Notes: a model not told the origin generated them from the sequence alone. A stretch of 64,000 bases of DNA from Dillenia suffruticosa (GCA_033439265.1 JAVTVX010000009.1:7653109-7717108), one strand, 5' to 3'; counted from the first letter of the stretch, positions 1-11,365 are shown. Numbers and translations: made by a program.

Positions 1-514
1 CTAAGTTGTGGTAAGATAAGTTGCAAAATATTGAATAATATTGAATACAGCTCTGATGGTAACTTTGTTAGGTGGAAATATTATTAAGATACTAAATTGC
101 TAAGAGAAGTGATAACATGAGGGAGATTTGATTCTGTAATGAAATATGTAAGTGTTGGTTAATATATATTATTATTAGAATTATTATTGTTTTGTAATAA
201 ATCTAGCAATCATAGGTTAGGCACTTCCTTGCTTCCATTAGGATCATAGGAGAATAGAAAATTATTTCTAATGCGTATTATATGTATAGTGAATTGGTGA
301 ATTATGGTACATCACAACTTCTTTTCATAATTTTTTGGTTCTTTTTAGAAATTTCCTTCTCCTTTGTTCTGGTTCAGTTTCAAACTTTACTTTTCTCTCA
401 AATTTCCTTTTCCTTTATTTTGGTTCAGAATTTGCTTCTCTGAACTCGTTCAAACTTTTTTCTTTTTATTTCCTCCATCTTCATCTTCATAAACATGATA
501 TCAGACGGACTGTA
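1..514 (-). pseudogene. Ulp1-like gene, 3' tail only
   Basis: The stretch 330-512 resembles 41,130-41,270, the 3' end of the Ulp1-like gene at 41-44.7 kb. Both read on the minus strand as a Lys/Glu-rich charged tail, and both carry the same kind of TTTCTCTCAAATTT and GATATCA words in the same order. The resemblance stops at about 512, exactly where a CACTA terminus begins at 515, so the rest of the gene was probably displaced by that insertion. No catalytic segment is present here. Bases 1-300 contain scattered TGGTAAG words like the subterminal repeats near 40.9 kb. This is a remnant; the identification rests on similarity within the window only. Confidence 0.35.
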
Positions 515-1050
515 CACTATAAAAAAACACAATATTAGCGATGAAAACAAATCGTCACTATTTTGCGACAAAATTTCTGACAAAACCTTAGTCATGGCAA
601 AATTAGCAACAAATACTAGATTCGTGGCTAAATTCGTTGCTAATTAGTGACAAAAATATTTTTGTTACGAAATTCGTTGCTAACTAGCGATGAATAATCT
701 TTTTGTTGCTAATTTTAGTAATGAAAAATTTTTTGTGGCTAATTTAGTCGCTAATTTATAAGAAAAATATTTTCGTTGCCAAATTCATCGCTAATTAGCA
801 ACGAATGTAAATTTCGTGGCTAAATTTTGCCACGAACCAATTATTCGTTGCAAATTTCGTCGCTCATTAGCAACAAAAATTTATCGTCGCCATATTTATC
901 ACTAATTTAGTTACGAACTCTAAAATTCGTGGCAAAATTTGTCACTAATTGGCAACAAAAAAATATTTGTGGTAAAATTTGTCATTAATTCCTATCACAT
1001 TTCAAAATTCGTAACTAATTTCGTGACTAAATTTCTTATACAATCTATTA
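515..1050. repeat. Subterminal array of TTAGCGAC/GTCGCTAA words, left end of A
   Basis: Degenerate copies of words such as TTCGTCGCTAATTAGC and TTCGTGGCTAAATT follow each other in both orientations for about 500 bases. CACTA elements carry such short direct and inverted repeats next to their termini, where transposase (TnpA-like) binding is known in En/Spm. The same word family recurs at 9,905-10,290, 11,634-12,291 and 23,700-24,530, which ties these elements into one family. Confidence 0.6.
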
Positions 1051-2260
1051 TAAAATATTTTCAACCGTGTCCCTCTTTTTGACAATTTCTGAATAATGAA
1101 ATCGAGTTCAATACATAATAAATATTACGGTTCTCAACATATTGATAATTTTTATTAATAAATCATTGAATCAATCTCTAACAAATAATTTTTCATTACA
1201 CGCTGTTGAAGACTTCACCATTTGTGTTCTGTCTTCTCTTCCCATTTGCTTCTATGATTAATTGTTGAATGGCCTTCAAAGGTTCAGTCGTTATTCTTCA
1301 ATTGTCTTGGTTATCAGCAAGAAAGAGAATAAATCAGAACTCTACACAAGGTTTCAAAACACTAGAACAATAGATCGATCATCTATGTCCGGTGATCCAA
1401 CCTCTACAAAAAGTAAATTAGACAGTAGTTTCTGGGGGATAGGAGCATTGAAATAGACGGGTAATGAGAGGCGGTCATCCATTTATTAATTGTTCTAAGG
1501 CTTGGAAAAGGAAAAAAATAAGATAAAGGGAAAAGTAATAAAATAAAATAAAATAAAGAAATAATAAAAACATAAAATCAAAAGACTTAGCGACGGATTA
1601 TGAAATCCGTCGCTGACTTAGCAACGGAAAAATGAATCCATCGCTAAGCACGAACTTGAAAATCTAGGGTTGTTCTTATTTTCGTTTCCCTTTCACGACT
1701 CTCCTCAGTCTTGCCGCCTCTCCCCTAGCTGCTTGGTCCGCCTTGCATCTTCTCTCGATCGCATCACATCCTTCATCCCTGACCATAGTCTCTTTGCTCA
1801 TTGCCATATGCTCAACTTTGTCGACTGTCGTAGCAACCAGCACCCACAACCAGCAACCGTCTAAGAGGGAAATTAGTGAAATCTGCATATTCTCTTGAAT
1901 TGACAGCACATCTAAGAGGTTATAAAAATCTGCATATTAAGAATAAAAATCATGATTCATATCTGGCCAATATTGAAAATTAGTGAAATTTGTACATTAG
2001 TGAATCTCTTCTAGAAGTCCGTTCTGGTGAAGGACACACTGCCTTCTCTCTTCATCTTACCCTCCCCCTGTTTCTCAGCTTCGTCTCCATAGAAATCGAT
2101 GAAGGACGACTCGTCTCCATACAAATCGACGAAGGCTTTTCTCTCTTTGGCTCATCTCTCAGGTTCGTCTTCTCTCCCTCTCTTTTGTCCTTTCCACCTC
2201 ATCTTCTGTATTGCTTTGGATGGAAATATAAATCAATCCAATTGGTCTGATAAGATATTT
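1051..2260. other. Non-coding interior of A with leader-like C/T-rich DNA
   Basis: No convincing reading frame. At 1,588-1,650 there is a short pair of AGCGACGGA/TCCGTCGCT inverted words. From 1,660 to about 2,220 the DNA is richer in C and T and resembles a transcript leader (AATCTAGGGTTGTTC, then CTCCATAGAAATCGATGAAGG and a close second copy about 30 bases on). The short frames in it show no recognisable protein motif. Confidence 0.4.
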
Positions 2261-2553
2261 AGTGGTAAATAAGGTAAGTGTATGAAAAACGTGTGAAATA
2301 TGTTCGACAATATGCCTCTGAGAGCAACGTCATTTTATCTTATGAGTGGTTGTTGTATGTTTATTATGTTGAATGACAAATAAGATCACTCAACTAAAAG
2401 CAGATGTACTTTAGATATTTTAAAGGTAATTCATGAATTCACATATTCCAAGATGAAGGCAGAAACAGTCAAGTTACTCCCAATGAACAAACACGTTGAG
2501 TTCTTAAAATTATTATAATGTTCAGTTGCAGAAATTGTATTAAATTTTATGTA

Positions 2554-2567
2554 TACACACACACACG

Positions 2568-2602
<35 letters not shown>
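2554..2602. repeat. (CA)n microsatellite
   Basis: Nearly pure AC dinucleotide run with a single GA interruption, followed by a short AT run. Valine/cysteine- and threonine/histidine-rich frames across it are artefacts of the repeat. Confidence 0.9.
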
Positions 2603-2614
<12 letters not shown>

Positions 2615-2739
2615 TGCAAGAACGAGATATCCATGGCCAGATAACAAATTCTACATTTCCAAAAACGACTTTATTAAGGGCATTATTGTTGGTAATTAAT
2701 CATCTATGTATATCATTGTGTTTACTTCCCCAAATCTGA

Positions 2740-3720
2740 TTGATCACAACCTCCCTCCTTCCCTCCCTCTCTCTCTCTTTCTCTCTCTCTCGCTATGTCT
2801 TCCCCTTTATTGTATAAGGTGCAGTAGAGGGTAATTGCAATTTATTGCAATATTTTAGGTTTACTATGTGCACGATATTAATAAACTAATTTTGGCAATT
2901 TGGGTATTCAGTGGTGAGAGGTGTGAAGCAATGTGAGTGAGAGTATAGGTTGTTAATAGCAAAAATGACTTTCTTCTTTATCATTTTGAACCCTACTTTC
3001 ATCATAACCATCCTCTTTTTAACAACCCCTTTTGAAAGCCTTCTCTGATCAATTGATCCTCTCTCCCTCTCTCTCTCTCTCTTTTTCTCTCTGAAAAACC
3101 ACAAAATAGGTTTTTGATCTCAGACACACTCACAATAGTCTCTGAACAGTCTACACAAAAGAGCAATAAATCTTCACCATCATCATCTCTCTCGCTCTCT
3201 CTCTCTCTCTTCATGATCTTATGTTTGTGGGTTTTCTAGTTCTAGTCACGTCATTTTCTTTCTCTCTTTCTTCTCAGTGATTTGGTGTCAGGCCGCACCA
3301 AAACGAAAAGAGGTGGGGGATTTTGGTTTGGGTAGTGCATTTTTTGGGCTTAAATATAGTTATTACCTATGTGAGGCTTGTGTAGTCTTTCTTTCTCTAT
3401 CCTCGTTCCTTTCCCAAACTCATATATTCAAATATCATTCCTCCTTTCTCTACAATATCTTGTATCAATAAAAATAAGAAAATTTTCTCCCCTTTGTCTT
3501 TCTCTTCATCCTCATCTCCGTTTTTCTTGCTCAAGAAATTATAATACCCATATAAGAGGCATTTTTCTCATGATCATTTTGTCTTACTCCATCTCTTTTC
3601 AATATATATATATATATATATAAACACCCTCTCTTCCACTTCTCCCGTTATTCTTCTCCTTCTTGTCTTTGGCCCCTCTGTCTCTCTACATATATTCCTT
3701 CACGTTAGTGGCTGCTAACT
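2740..3720. other. Pyrimidine-rich, promoter/leader-like stretch
   Basis: Several CT runs (2,745-2,790, 3,060-3,085, 3,185-3,215), a TATA-like AT run at 3,601-3,622 followed by ACACCCTCTCTTCC, and many TTCTTCTC words. This is the composition of a plant promoter plus 5' leader. No downstream coding exon could be assigned with confidence. It may be the promoter of the transposase gene that follows or a captured host promoter. No protein motif is visible in the short frames here. Confidence 0.3.
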
Positions 3721-3969
3721 TTCAAAGGGCAATATACTTTGATCTAATGAAGTTGATTTTGATCTATCTTCACTACTTCTAGGTCATGTTAATTTAACAG
3801 GTGTCTTGAAAATGTCAAGGCAAAGTGATAATATTATATATCATATCCTAATTTGAAACGTGACAAAACTAATTGGAGGGCTGTATGCAAAACAAAAGCA
3901 CGAAAAAAAAAATCGAGGAGCATTGGGTTGATATAGCATATCAACAAGAAGAGTTATTAATACGATTCA

Positions 3970-4170
3970 AATGGAGGAATATGACATTCCAACTTTACGA
4001 GATCCATGTGGAGTAGTTATAGATGTGGATCCAAATGAAATTTGTGGGGATGACGATGAAGAACCAGATTTTCAGACTGATAATGAGGATGAGGATGAGG
4101 ATGAGGATGGAGATGGGATGGAGATGGTGATGGTGTGACAGTGGAGATAACAATGAAGATTTAGATTTTT
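3970..4170 (+). pseudogene. Acidic coding fragment, possibly end of a transposase
   Basis: A plus-strand frame from about 3,970 reads EEYDIPTLRDPCGVVID and continues into an Asp/Glu-rich tail (GAGGATGAGGATGAGG repeats). Acidic tails with short hydrophobic motifs are usual at the C-terminus of CACTA TNP2 proteins, and a Ptta-type gene follows downstream on the same strand, which fits the normal TNP2-Ptta order. No TNP2 core motif is visible upstream, so this is only a possibility. Confidence 0.2.
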
Positions 4171-4544
4171 GATACTGGGTAAGTTTAGTTTTGTACATAC
4201 ATAGATATGCTCAATGTAACACATTTGTATTTATTAAACATTTATCCGATTTCATTTTGCTTCCTTATGATACAATTGTCTTTATTATACATCATTTCTT
4301 TATTTATCTACACACATGCTTATGCTTTTTTCATTCACTAAATTTATATTTCTCTAACTTTAAACTATGTTGGCATCCCTAACCTAATACTTTGCTTTCT
4401 TTTTGTAGATTATTCGGGTTAGGTAGTTGGACTCTTGGTGATATTTTGTCAGCTACATAAGTTTTAATATGGTAAGTTCTTCATTCCCTTTCTTATGTAT
4501 TGTTAAAACATGCAATTGTTGGTTTTGTCATTTGTCTAACATTT

Positions 4545-5565
4545 ATGCTTGTCAGTATAAATGTGGAGGACACGTTCGAACTTCATAAGGAAGATCAAAC
4601 ACTTCCCCTTCCCCTTCCCCTTCGCCATCCCCTTCCCCTTGTCCTTCTGCTTCAGCCCCATCTTCTTCAGTTGTACCTTCAGTGCAACAATCAAATGATG
4701 TAGGAGATACAAGTATAGAGGATAGATGAAACATCAGATCTGTTTGTGGAGATTCGTAAGTATTTAATTTTAAAATTTCACCTAATTTGATTATTTTATT
4801 TATATATATGGTCTTTTAAATTATCTTATTTATTTACCATTGCTCATTTGTAAATTGTTCATATCTAGATTCTCAGATCCGGTATATGTGGTACGTATTA
4901 TCAATAAAATTATTAATAACAACTGGGGAGGGATATCGATGAATTACACAAGCACTTCGAATGAAACAAAAGACTTATGGTGGATAGAATTTAAGATAAA
5001 TTTTGTTTTTCAATTGATACATCAATTAAAGTTTATGTCTTAATAAAGCTAATTGTTTTTTTGTTTATTGCAACAGAGATTTAGTTGGGATGAATCATGA
5101 GAGACTGAGATAAGAAGAATTTTCAAAAAGAAAGTTGGTGATCACATTCGAAATGTGATCAACAAAGCCAAAATAAATCGGACGAAACCGGATTGCATCA
5201 TGGAGGAAAATTGGGTAAGAATGTTAGCAATTTGGGAGTTTGACAACAAAAGAAGAAGTGAGCAGAATAAAAGGAACAAATCTTCTAATTTCGGGCAAGC
5301 GTCTGCCACTTACACGAGGGGCGAATCAATGTCGATGAACATAGAAAAAGATTGGAAACTATTTAAAACACTTATATTTTTATTTAATTCAATTAATTCT
5401 TTTTTACTATTTCATTATTCGTAACTATGAATGATTTTTTTTGAATTTTTTATAGGCTAAGGAAAGGGGATATGAGTCATCATATATCGACACTTTTGAG
5501 CGCACATTTCACAAGAAGGACAACACTTGGAGTAGATAGAGAGAAAAAGCAATATCAGTACATAA
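4545..5565 (+). pseudogene. Transposase_24 (Ptta/En/Spm) gene remnant
   Basis: This is the second protein of plant CACTA elements. A Ser/Pro-rich N-terminal segment (PSPSPSPSPSPCPSAS, about 4,600-4,700) precedes an exon at about 5,074-5,350 reading FKKKVGDHIRNVINKAK, then W-x-x-MLAIWEFDNKRRSEQNKRNKSS and a threonine/glycine turn (ATYTRGESMS). A further exon at 5,455-5,540 reads YIDTFERTFHKKDNTW. The run 'K..SE.NK.NR' followed by 'T.TGGS' and 'T..KKDGTW' is the signature of PF03004. Introns with GT/AG ends separate the pieces. The end of the gene is missing or disrupted: an in-frame stop follows NTWSR, and a C-terminal part of the same family lies only at 25.2 kb. The protein is expected to act in the nucleus as a DNA-binding accessory of CACTA transposition. 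Confidence 0.6.
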
Positions 5566-5984
5566 TTGATCAACTTTGAAAATTAAAATTGTAATTCCAT
5601 GACTTGATGGGCTTACACCAGCTACACTGGCCTAGATTTCTCCTGCTTTTGCACGTTATCTTTCTAGTAAATATACTCTACATGGCATCTAGGTTTTCCT
5701 CCCTTTTTTAATACAATATAGCATCTAGGTTTGGGGCCTTTGGCATCAACGAATAAGGTACACTACAATGGAAATAACATATAGAAACAGACGAAAACCG
5801 TGAGAAAAAAGTGGTAAAACCGTCAATAAAGTCTTCTCCAACGGATAGAGTTTCAGTTGGATATAAAGGGATCGGGATAGACCTATGTCGATACTTGTCA
5901 TGGCCATTGGAGTATGTTAAATTTCCGAACGGTTAAAAAAGTGTCAGTAAAAATCGATATTATATCATCAGTTGTAAAGGATGA

Positions 5985-6611
5985 GCAAAATTTCAATTTT
6001 TATCGTCACTTGCAAAGAGTTAGTAAATATTACTAATTTTATTATCGGTCATTGTGTTAGTAAATATTACTATTTTTATTGTCTCTTACAGAAGTATTTG
6101 ATTTGTAAATGTTACCATCTTTATTGTCGTTTACAGAATTGTTGGGTTAGTAAATATTACTACTTTTATTATCGCTTACAGATTTATTGGTTAGTAAATG
6201 TTACTATCTTTACTATCGCTTACAGAATTGTTGGGTTAATAATGTTACTACTTTATTGTCACTTACAGATTTATTGATTAGTAAATATTACTATCTTTAC
6301 TATCCCTTACAAATTGTTGGGTTAGTAAATGTTACTACCTTTACTATCGTTAACAAAATTGTTGGGTTAGTAAATATTACTATTTTTATTGTCACTTCCA
6401 GACTTATTGGTTAGTAAAAATTACTACATTTATTGTTGCTTATAGAATTATTGGATTAATAAATGTTACTACCTTTATTGTCGGTTACAAAATTATTGGG
6501 TTAGTAAATATTACTACATTTATTGTCGAAGTGATAGTAAATATTAGTACTTTTAGTGTCGCTTTTGTTGGTGAGTAAATTTTACTACTTTTATTGTTGC
6601 TTAGGATATGT
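5985..6611. repeat. Tandem array of ~50-bp units, subterminal to C
   Basis: About a dozen diverged units of roughly 45-55 bases with the core GTTAGTAAATATTACTA, a T-rich middle (CTTTTATTGTCGC) and TTACAGAATTGTTGG. Frames through it give repeated Tyr-Tyr-Leu-Tyr peptides that are repeat artefacts. The array is interrupted by the LTR that follows. Confidence 0.8.
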
Positions 6612-6616
6612 GGTTA

Positions 6617-6743
6617 AAGAGTTGTTACTTATTTGTTACTTCTTATTTATTATTATTTGATTTTTGATTTTTTGGGTATTTAAATTGAAAAAATTTTTTG
6701 GTATATTTTAAATTTTTACCGTATCCGTGAATTTGGTGTAAAA

Positions 6744-6779
<36 letters not shown>

Positions 6780-9551
6780 AATAATAATAATAATAATAAA
6801 GAGTAAAAAAAAAAAGTGCTGCATTTTGAGACAAAACGCAGTACCCCCCCTAAAATTAGATTACGGCTTTTAGCCCTAATCCCTTTCCCCTTTCTCTCTC
6901 TCTCTCTCTCTTCCTCTCTCTCTCTCCTTCTCTCTCTCTCCGCCTCTTCTCCTTCCCGCGGCCGCCTCACCTTTCTCCCCTTCCGCCGCCGTGTTCTCTC
7001 CACCGCTGCTCTCCTCCTCGAGAGCGTAGCCTCCCCGCGAGTGCAGCTTGCAGCACGATCCTCCTTGCGCGAGCGCACGCCTCAGCTCGCGAGCTCGCAG
7101 CTTGCAGCGCGATCCTCCTCACGCGAGCACACGCCTTAGCTCGCGAGCTCGTAGCCTGCAGTACGATCCTCCTCATACGAGTGCGCCACTACGCACGATC
7201 TTCTGCCAGCGCTCCAGCGCACGAGCGCGCGACTACCCGAGAGCTCCACAGCGCGAGCGCGCGCCTGCTCAAGAGTGTACCTACACACGAGCGCGAGCCT
7301 GTGTACAAGCATACTCCTACGCGCGAGAGCACTCCAGCCCACTAGCGCGTGCACCCCACTAGTACCACTACTAGAGTGCACCAGCCCGCGAGCCCGTGAG
7401 CCCACCAGCCCGTGAGCCTGCCAGCCCGCGAGCCCACCGGCCCGCGAGCCCACCAGCCCACGAGCCTGCCAGCCCACCAGCTCGCGAGCCTGCCATCCCG
7501 GTAGCCCGTGAGCCTACCAGCCCGCGAGCCCACTACCAGCCATCTCCTTCGAGAGCTCACCTGTAGTCCCCGTAGAAACCCTAGGTCGCGGCTTTTTCAC
7601 TGCAGGTAATGGCTATGTTGGTTGTAGTTCTAGGGCTTGGTATTTAGAATTTGAGTTAATTGCTAATATTGTTCAAATTTGAAAATATTACAGGTTTTAA
7701 CCCATTTCGATGGGCAAACGAAAGCTAGGTCTGAGATTTTGCAAAACCCTAGGTGAGAGAGAAATGTGATCTCTTCAATATTTGAAATAAATTTTATCAA
7801 ATTTAGGTTTCAATACCTTTAAGATAACATTGGCGTATATTTCTAAATTGAGGAGTTTAGATTTATACAAATTTAGGGAAGATGATACTAAGAATAATTG
7901 GAAATTTGATGACAATTGTGATAATCTGATTAGGTTGACTTTCTTGGAGATTCGAGGAGTCGATTTGGTTTGATTTTGGAAAATAGGGAGTGACCACCCT
8001 TCTTAGAAAAGTGAGTGAGACCCTAATCTCTTGCATGGAATAGTGAAACCTGATTTTATCATATTTTAAGAAAACATGCTTTTGATATGCATTGTCTCGA
8101 CGTATGAATTGAAATTCAAATCTGTTTTGTGATTATTGGAGTATTGTAAATTATGTTTCTGATGACTATGCATCCATGTTTGAAATAAAATGATATTGTG
8201 CCATTATTTGAGAACTAGATATGTTTTCTATTCTGCCGTTGCATTGGCTTGGATTTGAAATGATTTGATAAATGTATTGGCACACGGATTTGAAATGTTT
8301 TTGATGAACTATGTGGGTTGGATGCCCACTAATTATACGACGATGATATAATTCTTACCTGTGGGACGTTGTGCCCTTGTGATACTATGATGATGACATT
8401 GATGATTTCGTAGCTACGAAAGGCGTTTATAGAGGCACCAGGTTTCCCGGATACGCTTCTGTAGGAGGTATCCACAAACGTCATATTTCTAATGGCTATA
8501 GGTGTGGCTGGTTGAACCCAAGTAAGGGGGAGGACGTGTGTGACGCCACCGTCTAGTACCGGGCGGGGTCCTATACACGATGATGAGCTAACCCCAGCGA
8601 ACTCATGGCCAACGTCGGGGTAGAGAGCTACTTTTGAAAACTTTTTGCATAATAAAACCCCCGATGTGCCTGTCTTTGATTATAGTTGACCTTTGCCAGG
8701 ATCCTTTCTGCTTGCTCTATGATCTACTTGATTTTAAATGGATGCATATATGTATGTTATCGTACGAATGATTAGATGAGTTCATTTTAGTGAACATATT
8801 ATGATTTACTATAAAAATTTGAATTATTGGTTATGAATGATATTATTTGACACTCTGATGTTTACCTATACTATTAGTACTTGAGATTAATCCCCTCACT
8901 CACTGGATACCTTTCTTGATACTTACCCCTCTTCTTTCCTTCAGACAGGATTATTGTGCTAGAGCGATGCTTCAGCTCTTGAGGAATTTGCAGCTCATTG
9001 ACGGATTTGCATGTTTTTGACGGTGAGATTTAAATATAGTTGAGATATGAGCTTCGCACTTTATTTTCGACCCTGTGAGGTCTTGACTTTGAGGTCCGTT
9101 GTTGACCATGTATCTATTTGGGATTAACTGTATAATTTATGTACATTAAATTGCGAAACTCTCATATTTCATTTGCATTGAGGCAAATTGTAGTGTTTGA
9201 ATGCAAACTTGGAAAAAGTGGCTGTAAATTGTATAAAAATTAGGCTCGCTCAGTGTGGCGGCTGCTTATGCTCTAGTTGGGCATAACAGTAGAGGTTTGT
9301 GGCTAGGATTGTTGGAAATTTACTTAGCCTGGCGTTGTTCTGGATGTCTGATATGGTTGGTGGGTTGTTGTGAAGTCGGGATAGCTTTATTTTATTTACA
9401 GGATGATTTTAAATTATACAGGGTTAAACAGGTTTATTTGTACATGGGAGATTTCTGATTTATGGAGAGATTCTGCCTAATTTTCTATAGAAATATAGCC
9501 AGCATTCAGGGCAACGGACGGCTACTCATGACCCCGGTTCGGGGCGTGATA
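6617..9551 (+). mobile_element. Solo LTR (long, probably Ty3/gypsy), fossil
   Basis: A block of about 2.9 kb interrupts the repeat array. GGTTA occurs just before it (6,612-6,616) and just after it (9,552-9,556), as for a 5-bp target duplication. The right end GGTTCGGGGCGTGATA resembles the inverted end of the second long LTR at 49,699, and both contain a GTGAGTGAGAC word internally. No gag or pol motif occurs inside, so this is a lone LTR. Its left end is not canonical. It is younger than the array it split. The C/T-rich and GC-rich DNA near 6,880-7,560 would be transcript leader. Confidence 0.55.
7030..7560. repeat. GC-rich tandem-repeat island inside the LTR
   Basis: Two kinds of short repeats: about three ~52-base units built on CGCGAGCTCGCAGCTTGCAG, then about nine units of CCAGCCCGCGAGCCCA type. 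Local G+C is far above the AT-rich surroundings. All six frames are open by composition (Ala/Arg/Pro/Ser or Gly/Trp-rich) and none looks like a protein. Confidence 0.75.
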
Positions 9552-9556
9552 GGTTA

Positions 9557-9904
9557 TCACAAGGTTAGTAAATGTTAGGATATATTAATATAAATATTAC
9601 TACTCTATTACGACTTTATCCTCAAGAAAATGTTAATATTTTCTATTTGGATTGATACTTGTGAGGGGACATGTGCACTACTCATGGACACCTAGAGGCA
9701 CATGTGCCAGCTATGTTTTGGAGAGAGAGAGAGAGAGAGAGATTAATTATTATTGTCACTGTCTATAGTCATTTTGAATTTAAAACCGGCAGGAGCCATT
9801 TTCTTGTCTAATAGCTTATGTTTTATTTTGGATGCAACTGGCTTGGCTTGGCTTGGCTAGGCTATTACTACATTATATAGCTGAGCATTCAACACAAGTT
9901 GTTT
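9557..9904. other. Non-coding remainder of C with (GA)n run
   Basis: One more array word (9,563), a (GA) microsatellite at 9,719-9,742 and a GGCTTGGCTTGGCTTGGCTA repeat near 9,841. No gene seen. Confidence 0.5.
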
Positions 9905-10290
9905 CATTTCGTCGCTAATAACGCGTCGCAAAAATTTAACGACGAAAATTAGAAATCCGTCGCTAAATTAGCGACGAAAATTGAAATCCGTCGCTAAATT
10001 TAACGACAAATAATTTTTCGTCGCTAAAATTCGTCACTAACTTTAGCGATGAAAAATTATCCGTCGCTAAATTAGCGACATAAAAAAAATCCGTTGCTAA
10101 ATTTAGCAACGAAAATTTAAAATTCGTCGCTAAATTTAGCGACAAATAATTTTTGTCGCTAAAATCCGTCACTAATTTAGGGGAAAAAAAATCTGTAATA
10201 AAAAAAAATCCGTCGCTAAATTCAGCGACGGATTTGGAATCCGTCGCAAAAATCCGTCGCTAAATTCAGCGACGGATTCAAATCCGTCGC
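9905..10290. repeat. Inverted-word array (CCGTCGCTAAATTTAGCGACG)
   Basis: Tightly spaced palindromic copies of TCGTCGCTAAATTTAGCGAC and variants, better conserved than the left-end array of A. Same word family as at 515-1,050 and in element F. Confidence 0.75.
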
Positions 10291-10495
10291 TGAAATTCCC
10301 ACCCGAGCCCACCCGCCCGAGCACGTGCCACCTAAGCCAGTACCCCGAGCCCGCCCGCCCGCCCGCCCGAGCATGTGCCACCTGAGCCAGCACCCTGAGC
10401 CCGCCCGCCCGAGCACGCCCAGCACCCTTAGCCCGCCCGCCCGAGCACGTGCCACCTGAGCCAGCACCCCGCACCCCGCGCAGCCACTCTTAATT
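10291..10495. repeat. GC-rich tandem repeat (CCCGAGCACGTGCCACC type)
   Basis: Four copies of a ~55-base unit containing GAGCACGTGCCACCTGAGCC and runs of CCCGCCCG. Frames across it (Ala/Gly/Arg-rich on the minus strand) are compositional and were not called as genes. It directly abuts the tRNA-like module that follows. Confidence 0.75.
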
Positions 10496-10508
10496 GTTGG
10501 AAAATGCC

Positions 10509-10592
10509 TTTTGCCTCCATCGTGTTTCGAATTCCAAACTCCGCACTCTTCCGAACTCCTGCATGCAACCTGTAAACCACCGAGCCAAAGAT
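10509..10592 (-). other. tRNA-like A/B-box module
   Basis: Read on the minus strand, TGGCTCGGTGGTTTACAGG (10,587-10,569) matches a pol III A box and GTTTGGAATTCGAAACACG (10,539-10,521) a B box, at tRNA-like spacing. It cannot fold into a full cloverleaf, so it is a tRNA-derived relic or a SINE head and not a working tRNA. Confidence 0.45.
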
Positions 10593-10599
10593 ATTATTA

Positions 10600-11160
10600 T
10601 GATATAAATTTCTTTTTTATTACTTATTATCTTTATTTCACATTTTTCTAATAATAATAAAATAATATATAATAATAATTTAAAATAATAAATATAATAA
10701 CTTTTTTTATTTATACCACCCACCTAAAATAATATTAATTAAAAATAATAAATATGATAATTTTTAATAAAATAAAAAATAATAAAATACTAATTTAAAA
10801 TAAAATAATAAATTAATTAAAAAATATGTTTATATTATATTTTGATTTCTTCTTTTTTCTTTTATCTTATTATCTTATTATTTTTTTCATTTTTATTTTA
10901 TTTTTTTAATCCATAATTTATAATTTAAAAATGGATTACAATATCTCAAAACTATAAAATTATAATTATCAATAAATTATAATATATTAATATTTTAAAA
11001 AATCTATATATTTAATTATAAAATATTTTTATTCGTTATAATAAAATTATTATATATTATAATAAAATTATTATATATAAGAAATGAAAGTAGAAAGAAA
11101 AAAAAAACCAAAAATAGAGATAAGGAAAACAAAAGTGAGAATAGAAAAAAAGGCGGAGGA
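10600..11160. other. Very AT-rich filler, no gene
   Basis: Long runs of A, T and AATAATAA words with no protein motif or repeat of interest. Confidence 0.5.
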
Positions 11161-11177
11161 AGTAAGTCACACAACAA

Positions 11178-11256
11178 CACCTGTGGTGCAGTGGTAGTGG
11201 TAGCATGTCTTTGATATCCAAGTCGAAGGTTCGAATCCCTCCAACTTCAAATATAT
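11178..11256 (+). other. tRNA-like A/B-box module
   Basis: TGGTGCAGTGGTAGTGGTAG (from 11,184) is A-box-like and GGTTCGAATCC (11,228-11,238) is a perfect B box. The T-arm pairs at four of five positions, but the seven bases on each side do not form an acceptor stem, so a functional tRNA is unlikely. A SINE head or tRNA pseudogene fits. A GC-rich island follows 15 bases later. Confidence 0.5.
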
Positions 11257-11269
11257 TTATATTTTTTGT

Positions 11270-11365
11270 GACACGCCCCAGGCAACGCCTGCCTTCTCAG
11301 GCGCGCCCCGGCGCGCGCCCAGGCAGGCAGGCGCCCGTGCGTGCACGGGCTGGCGCCCGCGAGAT
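11270..11365. repeat. GC-rich island (GGCGCGCCC/AGGCAGGCAGGC)
   Basis: About 95 bases of very high G+C with internal palindromes (GGCGCGCC, CGTGCGTGCACG) in otherwise AT-rich DNA. No frame of note. Confidence 0.6.

Larger units (their letters stand above)
5763..9900. mobile_element. CACTA element C: left end and repeat array, right end not found
   Basis: Starts CACTACAATGGAAATAAC. The following 180 bases parallel the left end of element B at 12,957: both contain ACCGTC, then TCTCCAACGGA, a TTGGGTAT/TTGGATAT word and a GATAGA word in the same order. The array at 5,985-6,611 follows. After the LTR insertion at 6,617-9,551 the repeat word GGTTAGTAAATGTTA resumes at 9,563. No inverted TAGTG end could be recognised before the next array at 9,905, so the right boundary given is a guess. 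Confidence 0.45.

Noticed and set aside
2431-2634. Cys/Val-repeat frame on the minus strand and Thr/His-repeat frame on the plus strand
   Set aside because: Both are translations of a (CA) microsatellite.
4552-4734. Gly/Glu-rich minus-strand frame
   Set aside because: It is the antisense of the Ser/Pro-rich start of the Ptta gene.
5985-6611. A CRISPR-like array of regular repeats
   Set aside because: Units are adjacent and diverged with no unique spacers; this is a plant CACTA subterminal tandem array.
6716-7560. Several open frames of 70-120 codons on both strands
   Set aside because: They overlap CT runs and GC-rich tandem repeats in an LTR; all frames are open because of composition and none has a protein motif.
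10172-10474. Ala/Gly/Arg-rich frames of 80-100 codons on the minus strand
   Set aside because: They follow a GC-rich tandem repeat and a palindromic array; the peptide repeats mirror the DNA units.
11178-11256. A functional tRNA gene
   Set aside because: The B box is perfect and the A box good, but the acceptor arms do not pair and one T-arm pair fails. Kept as a tRNA-like relic.
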